Positions 1-6,487 of a stretch of 28,709 nt of DNA are shown here, piece by piece. A program made the position numbers and the translations under genes. The notes under the pieces were generated by a model. It saw only the letters and a list, made by a program, of their open reading frames with translations, had not been told where the DNA came from and did not search any database. The stretch covers positions 1 through 28,709 of the forward strand of contig JALOAT010000051.1 in NCBI GenBank assembly GCA_023228645.1. The letters are read 5' to 3'. Origin of the DNA: Gammaproteobacteria bacterium (GTDB lineage Bacteria; Pseudomonadota; Gammaproteobacteria; Thiohalomonadales; Thiohalomonadaceae). How positions within the stretch are numbered: the stretch's first letter is position 1; each line of letters starts with the position of its first letter.

Positions 1-94
1 TCTTTTCAAAGAGCTGCCTACGGCCACTACAGCGGAACAACTCGAGGCGCTGCTGCCGTACAACCTGTCGATTGAGATCACCGCTGGCGGTTAG
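1..94 (+). CDS. IS66-family transposase, C-terminal fragment (5' truncated by window edge)
   Basis: An open frame from base 2 to a TAG at 92-94 encodes 30 residues, LFKELPTATTAEQLEALLPY followed by a short tail. A segment of the type LP-x-A-x-T-x-E-x-x-x-ALLP close to the stop is what the IS66 transposase C-terminal element looks like (family knowledge, recalled rather than searched). The catalytic DDE core lies upstream of the window. Its stop overlaps the stop of the convergent metallopeptidase gene by two bases, as expected if the element inserted into the end of that gene. The fragment is short, so the family call is moderate. Confidence 0.55.
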   Translation, partial: LFKELPTATTAEQLEALLPYNLSIEITAGG

Positions 95-126
95 CTTGCT
101 AGGGTGCGGTTTATCGACCGCTTACA
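1..126 (+). mobile_element. Right end of an IS66-family insertion sequence (left part outside window)
   Basis: The window opens inside a transposase C-terminus that resembles the IS66 C-terminal element. About 30 bases past its stop the plus strand reads CGCTTAC at 120-126. Read inward from the other strand this is GTAAGCG, matching the GTAA terminus known for IS66-family inverted repeats. The element is therefore taken to end at 126, inside the 3' end of the convergent metallopeptidase gene. The left end and the target duplication lie outside the window, so the boundary is an inference. Confidence 0.5.
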
Positions 127-915
127 AAGCACCGTAAGGGTCTTTCCATAACGCCCGAGCCCGACCACGTCTTCGCTGATTTCAACGTCGTGCCGGCCTC
201 CAAACCAGGCTTGCAGGTTGCTTGAAGCCTCTACGCGGGCACCACGCCGCACGTTCTCTACTTCAGCACTGAATTGAAATGTCGGAGTGTCACGTGGCAC
301 AGCTTCACGCTTTCTGAGCCAGTCAATGCCCCCAATGTCCCGGAGAGATTTCGACATGAAGCAGTGTTCAATGCGGTTCTCCGCACTAACGACAATCGCC
401 ACCGGGTCACGAGTACATTGAGCGTACCGAATTGCAGTGGCATGAAGGGATGCCCCGCAGGTAGACGCCAGTTTCTCAATTGCAGCGAAACCCTTCCCTG
501 CCGCAACGAGTGCAGGAAAAAACAGGTTTCTAGGCATTAAGAGGCCCGCAGCAAAACCATCGGCCTCCATTTCAAATTGGTTTTTTGACGAATATCCCGC
601 CCGTGACTGGTGTACCCCGCTAGCGTCGAGAACGGCTTCAACGTGCCCCGGCAAGAAGTAGTGTCCGAGCTCGTGTCCGACGGTAAAGCGTTGGAAGGGC
701 TCATTGTCGATGTGAGTCGCATACGCGATAGCGAACTCATTGCCTACCCTAATCAACATGCCCGAGACACCGGCATGTTCAGCAGGCTTAGCCACCACCG
801 TGATCCCCTTCCGGCCGGCAATGGCGAAGGGGTCAACTGGCAACGTTGATATTCCAAGCTCCTTCAGGAGCTTCTCCGCCTCACGCGCTCCATACGTGTA
901 GGGGTCACCACTCAT
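91..915 (-). CDS. ImmA/IrrE-type zinc metallopeptidase, C-terminus probably supplied by an IS end
   Basis: A 274-residue protein with the zincin motif HELGH at 81-85 and a downstream EMEADGFA segment at 115-122 that would give the third zinc ligand. This is the layout of the ImmA/IrrE (COG2856) metallopeptidases, which cleave a partner XRE repressor in integrative elements and stress regulons. The partner is directly upstream: the repressor stop and this ATG share one base (TAATG), so the two are translationally coupled. The last ten residues (KRSINRTLAS) are read from sequence that looks like the right terminus of the adjacent IS66 element, so the native tail was probably lost. The catalytic motif is intact and the protein may still work. 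The substrate is inferred from family and neighbour. Confidence 0.85.
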   Translation of the reverse strand: MSGDPYTYGAREAEKLLKELGISTLPVDPFAIAGRKGITVVAKPAEHAGVSGMLIRVGNEFAIAYATHIDNEPFQRFTVGHELGHYFLPGHVEAVLDASGVHQSRAGYSSKNQFEMEADGFAAGLLMPRNLFFPALVAAGKGFAAIEKLASTCGASLHATAIRYAQCTRDPVAIVVSAENRIEHCFMSKSLRDIGGIDWLRKREAVPRDTPTFQFSAEVENVRRGARVEASSNLQAWFGGRHDVEISEDVVGLGRYGKTLTVLCKRSINRTLAS

Positions 916-1271
916 TACTTGTCTGGCTCCTTCAAAGTGGCCTTCGCAGCAAGGTGTGTAATGAGGGCATCAGCGAACTTCCGGTCCTCACCATTGAGCT
1001 GGTCGTAATTGCGATGGAGTGTATCTGTCCCAGCTAACTTCTTGAAATCGTTGACTCGACCGAGCAGATAATCGGTAGTGACATCTAACGTGTCCGCAAG
1101 AATGCGGAGGTTATCAAACGAAGGTTTCCGGGCACCTGTTTCGAAGTGGGATACGGCTGAAGGCTGGAGACCGGCTCTGGTAGCCAGTTCCCCTTGTGTT
1201 AATCCCCGGTACTCCCGCGCGCAACGCAGGCGGTCTGGAAAGACCGCTGAAGGAGAGCTTGACTCGTTCAT
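915..1271 (-). CDS. XRE-family helix-turn-helix repressor
   Basis: A 118-residue protein with an N-terminal Cro/C1-type helix-turn-helix at roughly residues 12-68. The signature segments are LTQGELATRAGL, PSAVSHFETGARKPS and NLRILADTLDVTTDYLLG. The C-terminal 45 residues are charged and helical, with no recognisable ligand domain. It lies directly upstream of the metallopeptidase with a one-base stop/start overlap, the classic repressor-antirepressor arrangement (compare ImmR-ImmA of ICEBs1). It faces away from the DUF3892 gene. The shared 134-base control region holds a 10-base inverted repeat that could be its operator. The DNA-binding role is firm; the target and the inducing signal are not visible. 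Confidence 0.9.
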   Translation of the reverse strand: MNESSSPSAVFPDRLRCAREYRGLTQGELATRAGLQPSAVSHFETGARKPSFDNLRILADTLDVTTDYLLGRVNDFKKLAGTDTLHRNYDQLNGEDRKFADALITHLAAKATLKEPDK

Positions 1272-1288
1272 GACGCGTCCGTATAGTT

Positions 1289-1361
1289 CGATGTGACGGT
1301 TTCGATTAGGCCCTGCCCGGGCTTTTCTTTACGCCGGGAGGTAGACGGAATCGTCACATCG
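1289..1361. promoter_or_regulatory. Candidate operator pair between the XRE repressor and the DUF3892 gene
   Basis: CGATGTGACG at 1289-1298 is matched by its exact reverse complement CGTCACATCG at 1352-1361. The two half-sites lie 63 bases centre to centre, close to six helical turns, in the divergent intergenic region. Spacing and placement suit a pair of sites bound by the adjacent XRE protein, possibly with looping. No confident -35/-10 pair was assigned. Binding is inferred. Confidence 0.4.
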
Positions 1362-1405
1362 TAAATAACAACTGCTTCGGTTGCAAGCCGGAAAGGAACA
1401 AACAC

Positions 1406-1690
1406 ATGCCTGACGTACAAGTTACCTGCATTACCAAACCTCATCCCCAGAGCCCACACGAGCACATTACGCACTTGGGGAATCCGCCTGCTTGGCGTTG
1501 GACCCGGGAACAGGTGATTGCCAGCATCGAGGCGAAATCGAACACCTTCTTTGTCCGGGACCCGATCACCGGCAAGCGCTCTGACATCGGTGTGGTCCGG
1601 GAAGCGGGCAAGGCCCCCTACTTGCGCACCTACGCCGATGGCGTCTGGAACAACAACCTCCTCTCGCTGAACCAGTGTCCCACCCGATAG
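1406..1690 (+). CDS. DUF3892 domain protein
   Basis: A 94-residue protein that is essentially one DUF3892 domain. The recognisable segments are VTCITKP then SPHEHITHLG near residues 6-24, W-x-W-T-x-E-x-V-I-x-x-I at about 30-41, FFVRDPITGKRSDIGVV at about 48-64, and a closing YLRTYADG then NNLLSL. The domain is small, widespread and of unknown function, often found in accessory or mobile regions. An AAGGA Shine-Dalgarno lies 7-11 bases before the ATG. It is divergent from the XRE repressor and shares its control region, so it may be regulated by that repressor. Nothing in the sequence shows an enzymatic role. Confidence 0.8.
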   Translation: MPDVQVTCITKPHPQSPHEHITHLGNPPAWRWTREQVIASIEAKSNTFFVRDPITGKRSDIGVVREAGKAPYLRTYADGVWNNNLLSLNQCPTR

Positions 1691-1936
1691 GAGCAAGAAG
1701 CCTGTGGTGTTCGCGCAACTCGACGTAAATGCGCATGACCAGGGTCAGGTCTCGCCTTGTAGCACAACCCCTTTCGAAAACAATTCGCAGAACGCGCATG
1801 ACCGTAAGCGTCCGGCGACCGCATCTTGCTCGCTATATGAAGCCAAGCTAAGCGCGGGCGGCAGGTTTCCAGGAGTGCGCAGCGAATTCCGGGGACAGTA
1901 TACGCATTAGCTGTAGCGGCGCTCCCGAGAAGCACC
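1691..1936. other. Gene-poor spacer with mobile-element-like signatures
   Basis: No convincing gene was found on either strand. Two short stretches resemble sequences that commonly flank REP-associated (Y1) transposase genes: AGGGTCAGGTCTCGCC at 1741-1756 and GAATTCCGGGGACAGTATAC at 1884-1903. The second recurs with four changes in 24 bases at 10298-10321. The resemblance to Y1-transposase flanks is recalled, not searched, and no transposase reading frame survives here. Confidence 0.35.
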
Positions 1937-2135
1937 GTGAACAACAATTGGACTAGACGCGCTAGCGAATCGCGTTTGACTGGCGAGTGGATTGTCCTTG
2001 CGAAGCACGAGGGCTTCAACTACTACCTGTGTCTCGGCAGCCACGATCGAGAGACTCAACAGGGACTCCGAGCGGCTATTGAGGCGATTTGCTGCGGAGG
2101 AGTTCCCTTTCTTGCGCGACCTACTCGTTAGCTAG
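1937..2135 (+). pseudogene. Small uncharacterised ORF, probably frameshifted near its 3' end
   Basis: The frame opening with ATG at 1937 gives 64 residues and stops at 2131. Its middle (WIVLAKHEGFNYYLCLGSH, then QQGLRAAIEA) reads like a real small protein, but the tail becomes Cys/Gly-rich. Moving one base forward at about 2087 gives FAAEEFPFLRDLLVS with a stop at 2133-2135, a far more protein-like end. Either the gene carries a single-base insertion or the sequence has an error there. I do not recognise the family. It lies between the DUF3892 gene and the convergent CoiA-like gene and has no obvious Shine-Dalgarno. Confidence 0.4.
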
Positions 2136-2234
2136 GGGATTCCGCGAAAGTAATGGGCTCAACCTGACCCCCGCCGCCAGTTCGGCGAGTCTGGTCCCTA
2201 GCTCCCGCCCACAGGATGATTTCCGGCATGAGGG

Positions 2235-3518
2235 TCACGCCTCTTGGCTGGTTGCTGCGTGATTGCGATGCAGGTCCGAAACCACCGCGATCAACCTGTT
2301 GATTGGTTCGGCCAGCCGCTTCGGCAACACGCGGTGCCGGGTATGGGTTTTCAGATCGGCGATCCAGCGATGCGCAACCCAAACATCTTCTTCGGGGTGG
2401 TTGTTGTCCACGCCGTTGCAATACTTGTAGCCAACGAGCGAATCTGTGTGCGACAGCAGGATGCGCGCCATCGTCATATGGAAGCGATGGGCCTGGAGAT
2501 CTGCCGGGCCTTTGGGGCGCGGAAGGGTCAGCCGTAGGCATCGCTGATCGTTGAATTCACTCCAGTCGGGCCCAACGACCTGTCCCGCGCGTTCCAGCAT
2601 CTTGCGCGACTGTTCGTTCTTGCCATTGACCAAGGCAACTGCGACCGCATTCTTCGGGTAGTCCAGCTTTTCGGCGAGCAGGTTCATCCAGCGCACCAGC
2701 TTGTTCAGGGTCTCATCGTCGGCAAAGACAAGAAACTGATGCCGCTGCTCGTCGTCCAGAAATGCCGGCAATTGCGCGTACAGGGGGTACAGCAGGTCGT
2801 GGAGATAGATGTAGGTCTGCCGACGCCCTTGCTCGTGGCTCCGCGTGGTCGAGGTCAATACCTGCTGTGCCCACTCCGGCGTGAGTTCGGCCAGCGTCAT
2901 CTCGGTGATGTCTATGGAAACGAGCGGGAACCCGAGCGACTTTCCGATCAATGCCTTGCGCCCATCAAAGGCATGGCCGAGTTCGATTTCAACCCCGCCC
3001 AGCACCATCGGCTCCACCTGGACCGGCGGGCCGAGCACGGCAACGTCGAGCCGGAACTTGCTGCCGAATGGCGTCTCCAGGGGATGCTCGGTTGCTACCC
3101 GATCGGCGCCGAGCAACAGGTTGCCTTCCAGTGGATAGTCTGACGCATCCGCATCCTTGAACGCCCACGGCATGGCAAGCCCGGCATTCAGGCGTCGGGA
3201 GAGTTCGGCAGCGACAAGTTCTTTTGCCCGGCGGTGCTCGGGACTTTCCTGCACAGCATGCCACCGGCTAGCTTCTTCATCGTCGAAGTGTGCTTTAAGG
3301 TTTAAGGAGGGCTGGGCAGGAAGCACCCGGAAATGGGATCGCCGACGCAACTTCCCGCTTTCAAAGGAGGGGCTGACCCATGTCACCATCTGTCGTGACG
3401 CGCCGGGTGACACCAGGGGCCACAGCTTGCGCGCATGTTCCCGGCTGCGAACGTCACGCGCGGCGATTTTGGTCTGAAAAATCCCTTTTCGAGAGAAGAC
3501 AACGATCGCCTCGTCCAT
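2235..3518 (-). CDS. CoiA-like PD-(D/E)XK nuclease-fold protein, function unknown
   Basis: A 427-residue protein. Residues 91-105 (ESPEHRRAKELVAAE) resemble the S-x-E-H-x-x-x-K helix at the start of CoiA-type nuclease domains. A putative catalytic core follows: D158 in FRLDVAVLG, then GGVEIELGHAFDGRK with E177, E179 and K188, then a PLVSIDIT strand near 199-205. That order fits a PD-(D/E)XK fold of the competence-protein CoiA type, where the strand reads (V/I)EIE or (V/I)EIQ. The first 80 residues contain a small basic region and could hold a DNA- or zinc-binding lobe, though no Cys cluster is present. The C-terminal 200 residues are unrecognised. The gene lies next to a restriction-modification pair, which suggests a DNA-processing or defence role. 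Family assignment is by eye only. Confidence 0.6.
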   Translation of the reverse strand: MDEAIVVFSRKGIFQTKIAARDVRSREHARKLWPLVSPGASRQMVTWVSPSFESGKLRRRSHFRVLPAQPSLNLKAHFDDEEASRWHAVQESPEHRRAKELVAAELSRRLNAGLAMPWAFKDADASDYPLEGNLLLGADRVATEHPLETPFGSKFRLDVAVLGPPVQVEPMVLGGVEIELGHAFDGRKALIGKSLGFPLVSIDITEMTLAELTPEWAQQVLTSTTRSHEQGRRQTYIYLHDLLYPLYAQLPAFLDDEQRHQFLVFADDETLNKLVRWMNLLAEKLDYPKNAVAVALVNGKNEQSRKMLERAGQVVGPDWSEFNDQRCLRLTLPRPKGPADLQAHRFHMTMARILLSHTDSLVGYKYCNGVDNNHPEEDVWVAHRWIADLKTHTRHRVLPKRLAEPINRLIAVVSDLHRNHAATSQEA

Positions 3519-3570
3519 TCTTGTCTTTCCCTTATAGATGTATACGTGAGGGTCAATTCTATCTTCGAAG

Positions 3571-3636
3571 CATCCTGTGGCGCCTAACTCGTCGACCGGG
3601 CTCGCTTTGAACTATTAAGTACCTCTTAACAGTTGC
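3571..3636 (-). pseudogene. RhuM-family gene fragment (copy 1)
   Basis: Read on the minus strand this stretch encodes ATVKRYLIVQSEPGRRVRRH, which matches the central segment of the RhuM-like fragment at 8611-8793 at nearly every position. No start or full domain remains. It sits between the start of the CoiA-like gene and the stop of the restriction enzyme, so it is debris in the upstream region of the former. The DNA is 35/37 identical to 8719-8755. Confidence 0.6.
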
Positions 3637-3637
3637 C
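3601..3637 (+). repeat. 37-bp direct repeat, copy 1 (partner at 8719-8755)
   Basis: The sequence from CTCGCTTTGAAC to CAGTTGCC matches 8719-8755 at 35 of 37 positions in the same orientation. Weaker similarity extends about 14 bases to the left. Both copies lie inside RhuM-like coding fragments, so the repeat is a residue of a duplicated gene rather than a transposon end. The two copies bracket the restriction-modification genes and the DUF3857 gene. Confidence 0.85.
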
Positions 3638-3675
3638 CAGAGAGGGCGAGCGTCAGGTCTAACTTCGTAACATCC

Positions 3676-4416
3676 TCACCCAAGCCGCGCCGCCTCCGCC
3701 GCCACATGCCCCGCCAGCGCCGTAACAAACGTCTTGAGGTCCGTCATGGGCGAAAGCGCCGAATACTTCCCCGTGTCCACCGCCTCCCGGGTCGAGGCAA
3801 TGACTGACGCCGTGGTGTAGAGCTGTTCCTGCACCAGCTTCTTGCACAGCAGGTCGTAGCGTTCCAGGTAACAGGCGCCCTTGAACTCCGGGAGCACGGG
3901 GAAGTGGGGCGAGTTGTCGGTGACGGGGCGGCGGGACTTCGGGGCGTCTTCCACGTGCATCAGCCAACCCACGAAGGGGCGGGGCTGCTGGCCGAAGGCG
4001 CCTTCGCGGTAGGCGGTCCAGAGGTCGTGGGCCGTGCCGATGGCCTCTTCGGTGCGGTTGTTGAAGTTGTTGCCGAACGAGGGGCCGACCTGGCTCTTCA
4101 TTTCGATGGCGGCGATGAGTTGGCCCTTGTGGATGACCAGCAGATCCCACAGCTTGGTCGGGCGGAAGTAGCCGGGCAGGGTCAGCAGGGCGCGTTTCTG
4201 GTGGATGTCGGCGTGGGCGAGGCCGTTGGCGCGGACGATGTCGCACACCAAGGCGATGAATCCATCCATGTTCTTACCGGCGGTGACGCCGGCCCGCTCG
4301 CCTTGGTCGGCCTTGCCTGATTCGATCTGCTTCTTTCGCGCCGCTTCGCGGTTGCCCCAGAAGGCCTGCACGGCTTCGCGGGCCTTGCGCTCGTAATTCA
4401 CCAGATCCAGGGCCAT
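3676..4416 (-). CDS. PaeR7I/XhoI-family type II restriction endonuclease
   Basis: A 246-residue protein matching the PaeR7I family, whose members cut CTCGAG. The core reads KLWDLLVIHKG, then AAIEMKSQVGPSFGNNFNNR. D91, E105 and K107 form the PD-(D/E)XK catalytic set, followed by the family-specific GPSFGNNFNNRTEEAIGTA stretch at 111-129. Length agrees with PaeR7I. The ATG immediately follows the TAG of the methyltransferase with no spacer, so the two genes form a modification-first operon and expression of the nuclease depends on translation of the methylase. A decayed second copy of the last 35 codons lies at 10182-10295. CTCGAG specificity is inferred from family. The window itself contains CTCGAG, for example at 41 and at 5935 inside the methylase gene. 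Confidence 0.92.
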   Translation of the reverse strand: MALDLVNYERKAREAVQAFWGNREAARKKQIESGKADQGERAGVTAGKNMDGFIALVCDIVRANGLAHADIHQKRALLTLPGYFRPTKLWDLLVIHKGQLIAAIEMKSQVGPSFGNNFNNRTEEAIGTAHDLWTAYREGAFGQQPRPFVGWLMHVEDAPKSRRPVTDNSPHFPVLPEFKGACYLERYDLLCKKLVQEQLYTTASVIASTREAVDTGKYSALSPMTDLKTFVTALAGHVAAEAARLG

Positions 4417-6297
4417 CTACTCTCCATTGCCTCCGAGGGCCGATTGTTCTTCCTGCGTCAGCCCGTACAGCCGGAAGGTGGCGCGGTTGCAGGCGGCGAT
4501 GTCGCGCTTGGTGGCGGCTTCGATCAGTTCCGCGCGCAGGGGCTCGGGCACGTCGCGCCACACGGGGATGCGCAGGCGGCGCAGGTATTGGGCCTGGAAG
4601 CGCAGGTAGCCGCCGCGCATTTTGGTGGAGTAGGTCGCCATGAAGAGGCGGGTGACTTCGGAGAGGAGCACCGCCTGCAAGGCGCGCAGGTCCCAGGTCT
4701 CGGAGGTCACGTAGTAGAGGTTGTGGTGCGGGTAGAGTTCGCCGGGCTCGTAGACAATGTGGGCCGCGCCCTTGATGTCGGGGATCAGGAGCTTCGGTTT
4801 TTGGGTGAGGGCCGGGAAGATGCGGTCGATGGTGCGATACCAGCCGGCCGGCGATTTCTGCGCGCAGTGGCGGGCGGCGATGACCTCTTTGCGCGCTTCC
4901 AGGTAGCGGCGCAGTCGGGGGTAGGCGTTGAGATCGACCAGCCCGCCTTCGTCGGCGAAGGGGTTGATCACGCCCTGGCCGCGCCAGTGGACTTCGCCGC
5001 TCTGGATGTCGCGCGTGGTGGCAAGGGGGAGCTTGCGATCCGGTTCCACGTCGAGGGCCTCGAAGTCGCCGATGAAGGCCTTGTCGGCGCCGGTCGCGAC
5101 GCCGATGCCAACCTTGCAGCCGGCCTCTTCCAGGGTGGGGTAGGCCTGCTCCAGGCGGCGGATGAGGGCCATCTGGTCCGATGATTCGAGCAGCCAGGGT
5201 TCGTCGCCCTGGGCCACGCAGGCGAGTTCGCGCACCTTGCCGTTTTCGGGCAACGCCTCCGCCGTCAGCTCCTTTGCCAGTGCGGTGAGCGCGGCGGCGT
5301 CGATGGGCGGGCGGTGGGCGATGCGGGTGGTGCCCGTCGCTTCGCGGCTGATGACGGTGATGGCCGGATAGGCGATTACGTCGCTGTGGAAGGCCGGGGT
5401 GTCCACCATGTCCACGTAGACCTTGAGGTGGAAGCGGCTGGCGACGAGTTCCCGGAGCGGGCCGCCGTAGCGGTTTTTCATCCAGCGGTCGGCGCAGATG
5501 AAACCGAGGTTGCCCTTGTCGGCGAGCAGCGACAGGGAGCGTTCGATGAAGGGAACGTAGAGATCGGCCCGGTCGTAGAGGGTCGGGTAACGGCTGCGGT
5601 ATTCGGCCAGCAGGGGCGCGGGGATCAGCTCCTGGCGCACATAGGGCGGGTTGCCGGCGATCACGTCGAAGGCGCCTTCGAGGGGCACGAGCAGGAAGTC
5701 ATCCCGTACCAGCCAGCGATCGGCGAGGGTCGCGGCGGCGCGGGGGGCGATGCCTTCCTGCTTCAGCAGTTGGAGGAGCGCGTCGCGGGTGGCGGCGAAG
5801 GTGTCGCGATGGAGTTCGACGGCGCTCACGGCGTTGCTGAGTTGGTCGACAGCCGGCTGCGCATCGGACGCGCGCCATGCGGCAAGAAGGCGGCGCACCG
5901 CGGCGAGGAGAAACTCGCCGCCACCGAAGGAGGGCTCGAGAAAGCGCATCCGATGGAGCGGCCGGTCTGCGGTGTAGCCGGCGAGGTCCAGGATGAACTC
6001 CACCACCTCGGCGCGGGTGAAGATCGCCCCGCGCGCCTCGATGCCACTTTGACTTGCCAGCGCCTCCACGGCAGCCGCGACCCGTGGCGACGCGAGGCCG
6101 GGTTGCGAGAAGATGTCGAGGTTGAGCTGGGAGGAGGCCAAGGGCGCAAGTCCTTGTATTGCCGAAGAAGCTGCCGAGAGAAGGGAGGTCACTATACCCC
6201 AGTCATCGGGAAGGTCGGTAGGCCCGTCACGTTCACCTGCGTTTAACGCTATGGAATCAACGGGCCAAGTCGTTCCTCTTGCCTGGGCAACAAACAA
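4417..6297 (-). CDS. Eco57I/PaeR7I-type N6-adenine DNA methyltransferase
   Basis: A 626-residue gamma-type adenine methyltransferase. The AdoMet-binding motif I is FLEPSFGGGEFL at 119-130 and the catalytic motif IV is NPPY at 216-219 (FDVIAGNPPYVRQEL). The C-terminal half is a target-recognition region as in M.PaeR7I and M.XhoI. It protects host DNA from the adjacent endonuclease, whose ATG abuts this stop codon. The first 35 residues are not family-like. A GTG at 6192-6190 preceded by a GGGG tract would give a 591-residue protein and is a plausible true start. No control (C) protein gene is visible, so regulation may rest on translational coupling. The family call is firm; the start is uncertain. 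Confidence 0.9.
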   Translation of the reverse strand: MFVAQARGTTWPVDSIALNAGERDGPTDLPDDWGIVTSLLSAASSAIQGLAPLASSQLNLDIFSQPGLASPRVAAAVEALASQSGIEARGAIFTRAEVVEFILDLAGYTADRPLHRMRFLEPSFGGGEFLLAAVRRLLAAWRASDAQPAVDQLSNAVSAVELHRDTFAATRDALLQLLKQEGIAPRAAATLADRWLVRDDFLLVPLEGAFDVIAGNPPYVRQELIPAPLLAEYRSRYPTLYDRADLYVPFIERSLSLLADKGNLGFICADRWMKNRYGGPLRELVASRFHLKVYVDMVDTPAFHSDVIAYPAITVISREATGTTRIAHRPPIDAAALTALAKELTAEALPENGKVRELACVAQGDEPWLLESSDQMALIRRLEQAYPTLEEAGCKVGIGVATGADKAFIGDFEALDVEPDRKLPLATTRDIQSGEVHWRGQGVINPFADEGGLVDLNAYPRLRRYLEARKEVIAARHCAQKSPAGWYRTIDRIFPALTQKPKLLIPDIKGAAHIVYEPGELYPHHNLYYVTSETWDLRALQAVLLSEVTRLFMATYSTKMRGGYLRFQAQYLRRLRIPVWRDVPEPLRAELIEAATKRDIAACNRATFRLYGLTQEEQSALGGNGE

Positions 6298-6474
6298 GAC
6301 TCCGGTCTCGGGTGACAGCGGTGCTCCGTGCTCGGCTTGCAGGTCTAGCAGGACATGTGATTAGGTTAGTCTCCGGCCAGGGACAACGGCAGGTCCGGGG
6401 GCGGATCCGTTCGAACCCGGCACGTCTCGGTGCCGCGATTGCCCACTCATGCCGAGCGGACCCATGACGTTCAC

Positions 6475-6480
6475 AGGGAG
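6475..6480 (+). promoter_or_regulatory. Shine-Dalgarno that fixes a GTG start
   Basis: AGGGAG lies seven bases (an A-run) before the GTG at 6488. The ATGs upstream at 6449 and 6464 have no comparable site and would place extra residues ahead of a clear signal peptide. Confidence 0.7.
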
Positions 6481-6487
6481 AAAAAAA

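Noticed and set aside
1704..1910. 68-codon plus-strand frame after the DUF3892 gene
   Set aside because: No ribosome-binding site. It ends inside the CCGGGGACAG stretch and has random composition.
6403..6423. tRNA-like T-arm words (GTTCGAACCCGGC)
   Set aside because: The flanking bases do not form a T-stem, and no anticodon or acceptor arms can be drawn upstream.
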